Assembly (NCBI GenBank): GCA_016647705.1
Contig: CM028334.1
Coordinates: 15,422,402-15,486,401, forward strand
Source of the DNA: Eucommia ulmoides
Lineage: Eukaryota; Streptophyta; Magnoliopsida; Garryales; Eucommiaceae
Reading direction: 5' to 3'
DNA length: 64,000 nucleotides
The first letter of the stretch is position 1. Each line of letters starts with the position of its first letter. Below, piece by piece: positions 11,073-21,241 of this stretch. The position numbers were made by a program, and so were the translations under genes. The notes below the pieces were generated by a model, which was not told where the DNA came from, made no database searches, and saw only the letters and a list, made by a program, of their open reading frames with translations.

Positions 11073-11180
11073 GGTCGCACGTGCGACCAGCTGGCCGCAT
11101 GTGCGGCCAGCAAAAGAAAGGGGGCAGAAAGCCCCAAAAGGGGGTGGGTGCACCAAATTTCGGTGCACCCACCCCCTTTT
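11073..11180 (+). promoter_or_regulatory. Cluster of three palindromes upstream of the LTR TATA box
   Basis: GGTCGCAC/GTGCGACC (11073-11088) is a perfect 16-bp palindrome. CTGGCCGCATGTGCGGCCAG (11091-11110) has 9-bp perfect arms. AAAAGGGGGTGGGTGCACC (11136-11154) and its exact complement (11162-11180) form a 19-bp stem with a 7-base loop. They lie 50-160 bp before the TATA box in U3. A role as binding sites or as a DNA structure is inference. Confidence 0.7.
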
Positions 11181-11229
11181 CCTTACCTTTTCGCACGCCT
11201 TTTGTTCGGAGGAGTTTCAGAAAATTTCC

Positions 11230-11237
11230 TATAAATA
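11230..11237 (+). promoter_or_regulatory. TATA box of the LTR promoter
   Basis: TATAAATA in the context CCTATAAATAGAAG, the usual plant LTR arrangement. It puts transcription start about 30 bp downstream and the 121-bp array in the transcript. Confidence 0.7.
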
Positions 11238-11583
11238 GAAGAAGGCTCAGACAACTCAAGGGAGGAATTTTTGGGGAAGAATTTTTTGGAGAGGAATTTT
11301 TGTAAGGGAGAGGTGGAATCTGGAGAGAAATTTTAAAGAAAATAATATTATTTTCATTTTATTGTAATTTTGAAGAAGAAAAAATCTCCAAGAAGGTGGT
11401 AAATTTTCATCTGTTGTAAATCTTACTCTTATTTTTAAATAAGTTGTTATTATACTAATCTTTTTTGTTTTTTGTAAATTAGATTTTTTTTTTCTTCCTT
11501 TATTATTTATTTATTTATTTATTTATTTATTACTTTTTATTTTCTTTTTATTTTTATTTATTTTTTTATTTTTTTGAGTAAGT

Positions 11584-12640
11584 AAAACGAGGTGAAAAAT
11601 TTCCAACCTTCAATTTGAACGGTTTAAATTTAGAAGGGAATTGCTCCCCTCGATGCGTGTGTGCGGGTGTTTTATTTAATTTGTATTAAATATAATGTGC
11701 TAACAATACGAGGTGGAAAATTTCCAACCTTCAATTTGAACGGTTTAAATTTAGAAGGGAATTACTCCCCTCAATGCGTGTGTGCGGGTGTTTTATTTAA
11801 TTTGTATTAAATATAATGTGCTAACAATACGAGGTGGAAAATTCCCAACCTTCAATTTGAACGGTCTAAATTTAGAAGGGAATTACTCCCCTCGATGCGT
11901 GTATGCGGGTGTTTTATTTAATTTGTATTAAATATAATGTGCTAACAATACGAGGTGGAAAATTCCCAACCTTCAATTTGAACGGTTTAAATTTAGAAGG
12001 GAATTACTCCCCTCGATGCGTGTGTGCGGGTGTTTTATTTAATTTGTATTAAATATAATGTGCTAACAATACGAGGTGGAAAATTTCCAACCTTCAATTT
12101 GAACGGTTTAAATTTAGCAGGGAATTATTCCCCTCGATGCGTGTGTGCGGGTGTTTTATTTAATTTGTATTAAATATAATGTGCTAACGATACGAGGTGG
12201 AAAATTCCCAACCTTCCATTTGAACGGTTTAAATTTAGAAGAGAAATTATTCCCCTCAATGTGTGCGTGCGTGTGGGTACGTGCGTTTTCTTTAACTCAT
12301 ATTAAATATAATGTGCTAACAATACGAGGTGGAAAATTCCTAACCTTCCATTTGAACGGTTTAAATTTAGAAGGGAATTACTCCCCTCGATGTGTGCATG
12401 CGTGTGTGAGCGTGTGTTTCTTTAACTCATATTAAATATAATGTGCTAACAATATGAGGTGGAAGATTCCCAACCTTCCATTTGAACGGTTTAAATTTAG
12501 AAGGGAATTATTCCCCTCAATGTGTGAGTGTGTGCGTGCGTGTGTTTCTTTAACTTGTGTTAAATATAATGTGTTAACAAGATGAGGTGGAAAATTCCCA
12601 GCCTTCCATCAGAACGGTCTAGGTTTAGAAGGGAGATCAC
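11584..12640 (+). repeat. 121-bp tandem array in the right LTR
   Basis: The counterpart of the array at 1-960, with about nine units beginning with a partial one near 11584 (ACGAGGTGAAAAATTTCC). The unit phase and the later diverged GTGTGCGTGCG-type units match the left LTR one for one, so the array predates this insertion. Confidence 0.92.
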
Positions 12641-13078
12641 TTCCCTCAATGTGTGTATATGTGTATATAAGGAGGATTTAAAAATAAAATAAAAACATTC
12701 AGATTTAAATTCTAATTGGACTTAATCGGATAAGGTACCGTCTTTGGACGGACATCTTGGGGTGCTTGACACCTTCCTCGAGCGTAACTGACCCCCGAAC
12801 TCTTTAAACGAATCTCTAATCAGACCATGTTATTTTTGGAGTCAAATTTTACTTAAGCCATTTTTTTTAAATTATTTTCAAAAAAGAAAAATATGGTGAC
12901 CTAGCACATCATTTAAACCCAATGCTAAGTGGCGACTCTTTTTTCTAAAACAGGCTTAAGTATATTTTAATGAGAAAATCGACGTTTTTAAAAACCCTTC
13001 TCGTTTTACCAGCGCCAAGCATATATAAAGCATATATCTATATTTTCTGATTTTCTCTGAAAAATCGGGGCGCGTTCA

Positions 13079-13435
13079 CCCTCTTTCTTGACAACAACCA
13101 TCATTCAAACATATTCATTTTGATTTCGTTTCCATCTTCTTCATCGATCTTTTTCTTCGTCGTCCATTTCCTTCATCGTCGCAATCGGAATCACAATCAC
13201 AACGTTCTTCATCGTCGATTCCTATTTTTTATTTTGTTTTAGAGTTCGTTTGATTTCGATTCATTGCCATTCTTCGTCGTAATCGTCGTGAAATTCGTCA
13301 CCACCATTATCGTTATCGTCATGAAATTCGTCCGCTTCTGCTTCCAAATCCGAGATGCCATTAACGCTTCTGCTTCCAAATCCGAGACACCATTATCATT
13401 CAATTTATTTGGTTGGGAAAAATTAGGGTTTTTTA
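13079..13435. other. Flank of the Ogre insertion; part of an older TC/CG-rich repeat
   Basis: Low-complexity DNA rich in TTCATCGTC and ATTTCG-type words, resembling the reverse complement of 43560-44045. It appears to be the left remnant of a non-autonomous element whose right end is at 16416-16609. Reading frames on both strands are compositional artefacts. Confidence 0.4.
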
Positions 13436-14124
13436 TGTCACACCCTACCCCGGTGCACTTGTCACCCGAGGCTGGGTGTGACGTCAACCTGACGTTATTG
13501 GACCAACCCATGAATATCCAAACAAACACATATACAAACACACTCGCCTACTTGTAAATTTTTCCTTATAAAATATATATATACCTGAACCTCCTACAGT
13601 TCATGTCCGACTGACTTACCTCCAACACGACACTATCTCCGGACTCTCCCTAGTGCCAATAGTGGACCAACTCCTAGTCACGGTACCTTAAACCAAATTT
13701 TTTTATCAGTGTACTGTCTTCATAATAAAAATATTTTGTATGGATCAAGTATAAAAATTTAAATACCCCATTTCAAAATAATAAATATTTAACACCATGT
13801 TTTGAAATATAATATAATATAATCTACCCGGTTTTACTGCCACTAATGAAATGAAATAATATAACAATAATACCGTATATCATAGTTGGAATCCATTTTC
13901 AACTACCACCACTGTAAAGAAATTCTGTATTTAAAACACCCCAATACAAATAATATAATCACATATCACATGGGAACTCAACTCTCTTGTCACCACAGAA
14001 ATAAACTCATATATGTATAACACTCGGTCCAAGTAGCATAAATCAACCAGAATATTATATCTATCCAAATAGTGTAAATCAACCAGAATAATAATTATAT
14101 TTATACGCCAACCATTTTAAAGTA

Positions 14125-14128
<4 letters not shown>

Positions 14129-14162
<34 letters not shown>

Positions 14163-14180
14163 ATGTATATGTATATCCAA
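14129..14180. repeat. TA/TATG microsatellite
   Basis: A TA run followed by GTATGTATGTATATGTATAT, inside the LTR-like unit. Confidence 0.9.
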
Positions 14181-14323
14181 CCGAATCACTCCAAACAGTT
14201 TATCGTATACAACAAAACACCACACCACCCTTCGACTAGCCATAAGATCATTTTAACCTCACGATCGGGAATTTCAACGGTACCGTACCACCCGTAGGAT
14301 TTGCCTTCCTTACGGGTCACAAC

Positions 14324-14555
14324 AACGCTCTGTCGGACTTTGCCTAGCAGATAATCAACGCTCTGCAGGACTATGCCTAGCAGATAAATAACGCTCTATA
14401 GAACTATGCCTAGCAGATAATCAACGCTCTGTAGGACTATGTCTAGTAGATAAACAACGCTCTGCAAGATTATGCCTAGCAGATAAACAACACTCTACAA
14501 GACTATTCTTAGCAAATAAACAACGCTCTGCCGGACTTTCCTTAGCAGATAATCC
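14324..14555 (+). repeat. Minisatellite, about 33-bp unit, seven copies
   Basis: Copies of the form CAACGCTCTGCAGGACTATG followed by CCTAGCAGATAA. They vary at a few positions and the sixth is the most diverged. The corresponding part of the inverted relative (17860-17960) has similar words but no clean array. Confidence 0.85.
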
Positions 14556-15204
14556 ACATCCCTTTTGGGAAGAAAAATACAATGGCTTAGTCGGACCAAC
14601 CATCAATTTCCACCTCAAAAATAAACGACGCGGTCCAAAATCATTTTCCACCCTTCTAGAAACCAACTAAATTCAACAAATCATTTTCCACTCTTTTAAA
14701 ACCAACGTAATCCATAAAATATTTTTCCACAAACACCCAAAATCGCTTGATCCATATAAGTTGCAAATTCGTCCATTTTTTAAATAAACACAATTTTCCA
14801 TAATATATACGAAAATACAATTTGTAATTTATGTAGAAGATAGTACACTCACCTCGATATCCGTTCTACAAAATTGCTACTGACCACACTCTATCAGGAC
14901 GTCGGTGCTTGCGAACCTAATAGTGATAGGGCCCGAAATTAATAATCTATTTAAAATAATCCAATCATACAATGCATGCCCTAAGTTTCACAATTTTCCC
15001 GTTCCCACATTTTATTATGCAAAATTATTATTCAGTTAATTTCGCTCCGTTAAAATTTACTGTATAAAATTTGGGAATACGAACAGCCCCAAAATTTTTG
15101 ATACTAGAATTTAATTTAACAAAAATAAAATTTAACGAAAAACGTTACCCGTTCCGAAACGGTTGTCAATTTTTTTCTTTTTTTCCTTAAAATTTGATTT
15201 TCTA

Positions 15205-15370
15205 TTTCTGCACGCACCGCCTAGGCGAAGAATCTACCGCCTCGGCGAACGCACATCTTTCCTTCTTTGATTTGCTTACTGAATCGCCACCGCCTAGGGC
15301 ATCGCCTCATCGCCTAGGCGAACACGCTCTGTTTCTTCTTTCTGAAGCTTCACCGCCTAAGCGACGATGC
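15205..15370 (+). repeat. Dispersed CGCCTAGGCGA palindromic motif
   Basis: Five variants of ACCGCCTAGGCGAA occur within about 150 bp (CCTAGG, CCTCGG, CCTAGGGC, CCTAGG and CCTAAG cores). The core CGCCTAGGCG is self-complementary. The spacing is irregular, so this is a motif cluster rather than a strict tandem repeat. Confidence 0.65.
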
Positions 15371-16415
15371 AACAGTTTCTCATTTCTGCTTCATTTCCAG
15401 TCGATTGTTTTGCTCTGCTTTCCTCACAGCTCCGGCGACTTCTCGCCGCCCATCTCACGACCAAAACACATATACACCCCACCGTTCTACCAATAACACC
15501 CCCCACAAGTTTGATCAAATCACCCTACAACATAACACCTGCATACCCACGAAACACAAAACACTACAATCACTCCCGCCGGCGAACTTTCCTCTCTCTC
15601 TAGTCACTCCAGTGACTTAACACACACCACACACAACATCACACACACACTCACGGCCGGATCAACCACACACAACAAAACACACCTACCTACACACCGA
15701 TCACCTACACCCATACAGGAAACACACACACAGTAGCAGCAGTGGCATGGAACAGAGCACACCCACGTCGTCACCACCTGAATCAGAGCAGCAAACATAC
15801 ACACCCACACACCTGAACACGACAACAACGATCACACCCTCTCATATTCCCAAAATCGTCGGCCGATTAGAATAGCACCCACTCCTACCGGCGATCACGA
15901 ACAGTCCAGCGAACCCCTCTCTCTCTCTAGATTTTTGATTTTTTTTCTCCTCTCATTTTCCTCTTTTCAGGCTTGAGATCACGATTTTTTCATGAATAAT
16001 TTAATTTCATGAATTTTTGTGTTCCTTCCCAACTCTTCCAGTTGCCACGTCGCTCGTTCCCCTCACCGTTTTCTTGATTTTTTTTGTTCCTTTCCCCTGG
16101 AATCCATGTGTGTGTGTGTGTATATATATTAAACTTTTGTTTAATTACTCTTTTCTCCCTCTAACTTCTTTAAATCTTCATTTTAACCCAATTCACATTT
16201 ATGATTTTCTTAAATTGTAATTTCACCCCTAAAATTTTTAATTTTAGATTTAGTTGACAATTTGCATCCCAAGTTTAGAATAAATATTTTTAAATTTATA
16301 ATTTGACCCATAAACTTTTGATTTGGATATTAATTAATACAATTTTACCCCGTAATTTTCTAGATGCTGTAAAATACAATTAAAATGACGTATGTGCTAA
16401 AATTGGGGTCTTACA

Positions 16416-16609
16416 TTTGAGATGGGAAATTGAGGGATGGTTTTGTAGCGAAGAGGATGAAGGAAGAAGGTTTTTTTTGGACAATTTGTTTACAAATACT
16501 TTACTTATCCAAATAAGGGAATTGTAAATTACACGATCAAATATTTTAACTCGAATAGTTATCTAAATAAGGGATTTGTTAAATACCTTACCCAAATGCA
16601 ACCTAATTG
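16416..16609. other. Right remnant of an older non-autonomous element
   Basis: Ends CTTACCCAAATGCAACCTA, almost the same as CTTACCCAAACGCAACCTT at the end of the element near 44246. Short inverted copies of AAGGGATTTGTTAAA-type words lie nearby. It would join 13079-13435 if the LTR-like unit between them were removed. Confidence 0.4.
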
Positions 16610-16677
16610 TGTCGTTTAAATTTTACTTTAAAACTTAGGGATCATTTTGGTATTTAAATTTTGGCTTTAAAAATTTT

Positions 16678-16925
16678 GGGGGTTAAATGTTAATTTTAGT
16701 TTTGACTTTTAAAATTTTAAGGATTGTTAAGTTATTTAAAATATAATTTTAAGAATTTTGAGATATAACTAATACTTATTTTATTTTAGAAGGTTAAAAA
16801 TTTTGGGGGTTAAATGTTAATTTTAATTTTGACTTTTAAAAATTTAGGGATTGTTAAGTTATTTAAAATATATTTTTAAGAATTTTGAGATGTAACTAAT
16901 ACTCATTTTATTTTAGAGGGTAGTT
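16678..16925. repeat. Two-copy tandem duplication, period about 127 bp
   Basis: GGGGGTTAAATGTTAATTTT begins at 16678 and again at 16805. The copies agree at most sites through AGATATAACTAATACTTATT. Confidence 0.85.
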
Positions 16926-18356
16926 AGTGTAAATAGTTAATATATATATATAAGGATATTAATTTGGGAGTGTTGTCTTCTCTCAAAGAAGACAACACTA
17001 AAGTAATTATAAACGTGTAAAAATAATGTTGAATTTGAAAATGTGACTTGCTTTTTATATAGATAGATAGATAAAGTGCTTGTTTTGTTTTTTTTTTTGT
17101 AAGTAATTCTTCTTGAGACTCTCTACCTCTCTTTTATGCTCTCTCTCTAGTTTCCTCTCCCTGCCCTCGTTTCAGGTTAGTTTTTTTTTTTTAGCTTTAT
17201 ATCTTTTGCTTTAGTCAATGTATAGTATATAAGTAATATATTACCGTGTATGTATATATATATATATTAGATTGATAATTTTAAATAAAAATATTTAAAT
17301 GGTGAAAATTTTAATTTATAGTAGAAATTCTAAATTTTTATTAAAATGGTAATTGGTAGTATTTCGTTGACTAATAAATATTATTAACAGTTGGTTAATA
17401 TTTTTTCGTAGATTAAGCTATTAATTAGAAAAAAGTTGTAATTGTTGTCATAATAATTTTTGTATAATTAATACTAACTTAAGAAATTGGGCGTTTAATA
17501 ATTTCGTATAATTAAGAAAAAATTGGGAATAAGAAAAATTGTATTTTAATGTCACGCATTTCACGTATTGCATGGCATATTATATTTATTTAGATAAATT
17601 ATTAGTTTAGGCCCTGTCATTGTTAGGGTTACAGGAGAGGCCGACCCTGTCAGGGTTACAACAGTAGTATGAAAAGCAGTGTAATTATCGAGGTAAATAT
17701 ATTGTCTTCTATGTGAATTGCCCAATTATATTTTCGTACAAAAATGTGAAAAGAAATATTTATTAAAATCTATTATTTCATAATGTTAAATAGATCAAGT
17801 GAATGGTTAAACATGGAAAGTGATTTTATTTATTATACCTATATGTCATAGTGTGATCTCGACAGGAGGAATTTTCCTGTGGGATGTTGTTGGTTATAAC
17901 AGGAGGGCATGTCCTTTAGGACATTGTGTTGTGACCTGGCAAGAGGGGCAAGTCCTACAGGTGGTTGTTATATATGTTGTTGTTGTTGACGATGATGATT
18001 ATCATCCTGATATGGTGGTTTATATTACGTGTTGACTACTACCATTGGAGATATTAAATGACTCTGACATTAATGGCAACCTTAGATTGCATAATTGTAC
18101 AGGTTACGGTACCGTTATAATTTTCGATCGTGAGGTGAAACGATCTTATGACTAGTAGAAAAATATGTGTATAGTATTTTTTTTATATATCAAAGTAATT
18201 TGATTAGCTGTTTTAAATCCATTTGTTTTATTGTGGCGATAGCGTTGAGATTTTATTTTTGCTTAGTGTGCGATTATATTTTGTTTGAAAAATATTATTG
18301 TAGGTATATTCTGTTTGAAAAGTGAATTTTGTTAAATGCACTTGATTCATAAATTG

Positions 18357-18380
18357 TTTTTTTTTTTTTTTTTTTTTTTT
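18357..18380. repeat. T homopolymer
   Basis: About 24 consecutive T within the inverted LTR-like unit; it may be length-variable or assembly-sensitive. Confidence 0.9.
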
Positions 18381-18724
18381 TATGAAAACAGTAGACTAAT
18401 AAAATATTTTCTCTCAAGTACTCCGGTTAGAGACGGGTCCACTACAAGCGGTAGGTAGCGTCAGAGGGTGGTGTAGTATTTTGATGTTGGCAGAATATGT
18501 GTAAATCGTGAAGGGTTCAGTTTTTGTAGTTTGTTGTGAGATATTTTTGGAACATGTGTATATATGAATTTTGAGTTGTTAAATATTTTAAAAATCTATA
18601 TTAATTGATAGTAGTATATACTTGTGGTTGGTCGAGTAATATCAAGTCGAGATCGCTCTTGGTCTTGGGCATTGGGGCCCGAGGTGGGGTGTGACAATTC
18701 ATCTATTTAGGGTCACACCTTCAG

Positions 18725-19120
18725 TATAACGATCCAGTTTTCTAAGGCTACCATGCGGTTTCTCCCTAAGAAGAATTTACACTAAAGCCGAATCACTAAT
18801 ATTTCATTTTATAAAATCTGATAAATTTTACAAACTACTAATTTTAATTATCTATTTATCGTGTCAATTTTACAATGATAAATAATAAATACAATTATTA
18901 CAAATATTAAATACAAATTCAAATAAAATTCCTGCGCGCAGTTGCATTCTCACCGGCCCTGCAATCAAAATTGTGGGGTTGTGAGTCAACGCTCAGTAGA
19001 ATTTTAACCCCTCTAATACGTGTATCAAATCAAACCCCAAATAAACACATAAACGTGTATCTCATATAATTTAAACATAATTTTTCCCGCTCCTAAAACC
19101 TTTTTATAATCTCATACGGG

Positions 19121-19165
<45 letters not shown>

Positions 19166-19600
19166 TACACACACAACTCCATCTATAGTTCATATCCTGA
19201 TATCTTTATATATAATAGTATATATATAATAAACACAATGATCAATTCTCATGCACATGCAGGTGTCATGTTGACATCTCCCTATATATATATGTGTGTG
19301 TGGTTAATACTAGTTTCTTTTATAAGGAACCTAGTTTAACCATTTATTTGTTTATTTATTTACATAATATCCCATTGAAATAAAGAAAATATTAATTATA
19401 TTTTAAAACTCTTAAAAATATATTTTAAATAACACAATAGTCTCAAAACTTTAAAAATCAAATTTAAAATTAACATTTAATCCCAAAAATTATTAAATAT
19501 TATTTATACCATAAATTCTCATAATATACAAAACAACCCAAAAATATTAACTTATACAAAATAATATTTTCAAAAATATAAATTTTCTCGGGGTGTTACA
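18725..19600 (+). mobile_element. Solo LTR (876 bp) with TTCAG target duplication
   Basis: Flanked by TTCAG at 18720-18724 and 19601-19605, a perfect 5-bp duplication. It starts TATAACGATCCAG (a decayed TG) and ends CGGGGTGTTACA. Its first 350 bp and its end align with the 1.59-kb solo LTR at 61340-62930 (shared CGGTTTCTCC, TTTATAAAATC.GATAAATT, TCTCACCGGC and CCTCTAATACGTG blocks). An internal TA/CA microsatellite lies near 19124-19172. No coding sequence. Confidence 0.8.
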
Positions 19601-19605
19601 TTCAG

Positions 19606-21093
19606 GGCTTTTTCGTGTTCACTTGGTTGGAGTTTCTTGTTTGGTGACTCTAGTTTCACCATTGTTGTGCTTGTGATAAAATCAACAAGTTGTGAGGTAT
19701 CGACGCTCTCAGATTAGGGGTTTGATGTTGATAATAGGAGAGAAAGGAAATGATTTAACCTAAGTAGAAATAACTAAACAAAGTGAGAAAGAGATGGAAA
19801 ATGGAACAGTTTAATTTAGGAAAATTGTCCATGTTTTGGAAATCACTGAAAAACTGTCTTGCACGAACATTCACAAACTACAATTCGCAACACATAAATA
19901 TCTAATATGGATATTAATTTATAGATATTGGAACAATGATTTCAACAATATATATTTTTTTAAAATTTTTTGGGTTACTGGAATATTCACAAAATTAATT
20001 TTTGTAAGATTTATTTAATACTAATATGTGATTGACATGCACTAATGGAAGAGACATATGTTCAGTTTTAGAATGACATAATTAGTAAATTTGATGTATG
20101 CGGGGGTTATTTGGGCTTAAAAGTTAATTATATTAAATGATTTATATATATATATATATATATAGTTCTGGTTACTTTGGAGGGACCATATAACAAAATT
20201 CCCCTCGGAACTAATAAACTTGAAAACTAAACACAGATTGTCAAATCCACAAATTTGGGATCTTAACAAATCAAATAGTTGGTTGAGAGAGAGTTGTTCT
20301 CTAATAACTTGTGGTGGTGTTGATAAAGATGAGTGATACATTGATCGTCAGTTTTGAGAGAGAAGTGAATTCTAACAAATGGGAGATAAATTAGACTTTT
20401 AAAAAAATGGAAATAATTGAGACAGTAAGAGAGATCCATCTGAAATGACACATTTTTTATTTAAAATATATTAGAAAAATATGTTTAAAAATAATATTCT
20501 CTTAAAATATGTCAGTAAAATATATTAGATTTTTTTTTTTTTTTAGATAATGTGCGTGCTTGTTATACTAAAAAAATTTATTTAAAAACATTTACTAATA
20601 TTAATATAGTGTAATTAAGTGGTAAAATTTGTTTGAGTTAAAGTAGTTAGAGATCTCTGTAAAATCAGATATTTGAGTTTACGGAAAAATATTTATTAAG
20701 AGAGATAACTACACGTTTCAAATGAGATTAGTCTTCACACTTGCATAGATGCGGGACATTTCCACTTGTACCCAAAAAAAAAAAAAAAAGAAAAAGAAAA
20801 GAAGGATTAGCTTTTGCTAGCGATGGTCTAAGAAACGCCAGCTTGGTATTTGAAAACCCCTCCTGAGTTTGTTTTCCCACTGCCATTTTTGTTTTGTTCT
20901 TTGTGTGTTACAGTAGAGACTAGGCAGGCAGGCAGCGCCAAACTTGTTCCTCTTCTCTCTTGACAAGTGACACTCAAAGAAGGAATCCGTTACCCATGCT
21001 CACCCATTGATTTCTATCTCCATATACGTCCCCTCCTCTCTCCTTCCATTTCTTCTCTAGGGCTCTCACACAGACCACACCCCAAAGCCAGCA
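19606..21093. other. Intergenic DNA and presumed promoter/5' UTR of the DCP5-like gene
   Basis: AT-rich up to about 20800, with a TA run at 20143-20163 and an A tract near 20773-20788. From 20880 to the start codon the sequence becomes CT-rich (CTTCTCTCTTGAC, CCTCCTCTCTCC), the usual look of a plant 5' UTR. No TATA box is assigned with confidence. Confidence 0.5.
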
Positions 21094-21241
21094 ATGGCAG
21101 CAGAGTCCGCAAGACCGACCGGTGATTCCGCGGAATCATACATTGGGAGCTTCATCAGCTTGATATCCAAGTCCGAAATCCGTTACGAAGGTTTTCTCTT
21201 TCACATCAACTATCAGGAATCCGCCATTGGTCTCCGAAACG
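21094..21241 (+). CDS. DCP5: DCP5-like exon 1: start and first half of LSM14 domain
   Basis: ATG at 21094 opens a frame with [19 protein letters not shown] and IGLRN, the first strands of the LSM14 Sm-like fold. The exon ends after the first base of a Val codon (phase 1), which exon 2 completes as GTA before KSFGTEG. The donor GTTCAC is weak, but the join restores the conserved N-V-x-S-F-G-T-E-G sequence exactly. Confidence 0.93.

Larger units (their letters stand above)
1..13078 (+). mobile_element. Tat/Ogre-lineage Ty3/gypsy LTR retrotransposon, 5' end outside the window
   Basis: A near-complete element: partial left LTR, PBS, gag, protease with G-patch, a short intron, RT, RNase H, a second RNase H, integrase, a noncoding 3' region, a purine tract and a complete right LTR. 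Three things place it in the Tat/Ogre group of plant gypsy elements: the PBS beginning TGGCGACTCC (tRNA-Arg type, as described for Ogre), the extra archaeal-type RNase H after the usual one, and an intron between protease and RT. All coding parts lie on the + strand. Eight in-frame stops and one frameshift make it non-autonomous now. The left flank is missing, so a target duplication cannot be tested; the 5 bp after the right LTR are CCCTC. Confidence 0.93.
10757..13078 (+). repeat. Right (3') LTR, complete, 2322 bp
   Basis: Begins TGTAGACACGGTATTTTGAC and ends GCGCGTTCA, a TG...CA pair. It holds a palindrome cluster, a TATA box at 11230, low-complexity T-rich DNA (11480-11580) and the 121-bp tandem array. 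Its last 1398 bp align without net indels to the left LTR. Confidence 0.9.
13436..16415 (+). mobile_element. Solo-LTR-like unit, TGTCACACCC...GGGGTCTTACA (2.98 kb)
   Basis: Starts TGTCACACCCTACCCCGG and ends GGGGTCTTACA, with TG...CA ends. The flanks TTTTA and TTTGA would be a 5-bp target duplication with one mismatch. No coding domains are seen. Internal homology to the reverse complement of 16610-18696 (for example CCTCGATATCCG...CTAATAGTGATAGGGCCC at 14870-14935 against 17610-17690) supports a shared family. It could be a solo LTR or a large non-autonomous relative. Confidence 0.6.
16610..18696 (-). mobile_element. Inverted LTR-like unit related to 13436-16415
   Basis: Read on the minus strand it begins TGTCACACCCCACCTCGGG at 18696 and ends AAACGACA at 16610. 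Blocks of about two-thirds identity to the forward unit occur in matching order: a GTAGTGGACC region (18400-18480), TACGGTACCGTT...GATCGTGAGG (18103-18160) and the AGGGCCTAAACTAATAATTTA region (17595-17690). The immediate flanks AATTG and ATTCA do not give a clean duplication, so the exact ends are uncertain. No coding domain is present. Confidence 0.5.

Noticed and set aside
15604-15828. Cys/Val-rich reverse-strand frame
   Set aside because: Translation of a CA-rich low-complexity stretch inside an LTR-like unit.
13436-18696. Single 5.2-kb TIR (MULE-like) transposon
   Set aside because: The outer flanks give no target duplication, and both halves have their own LTR-like ends; two inverted insertions explain it better.
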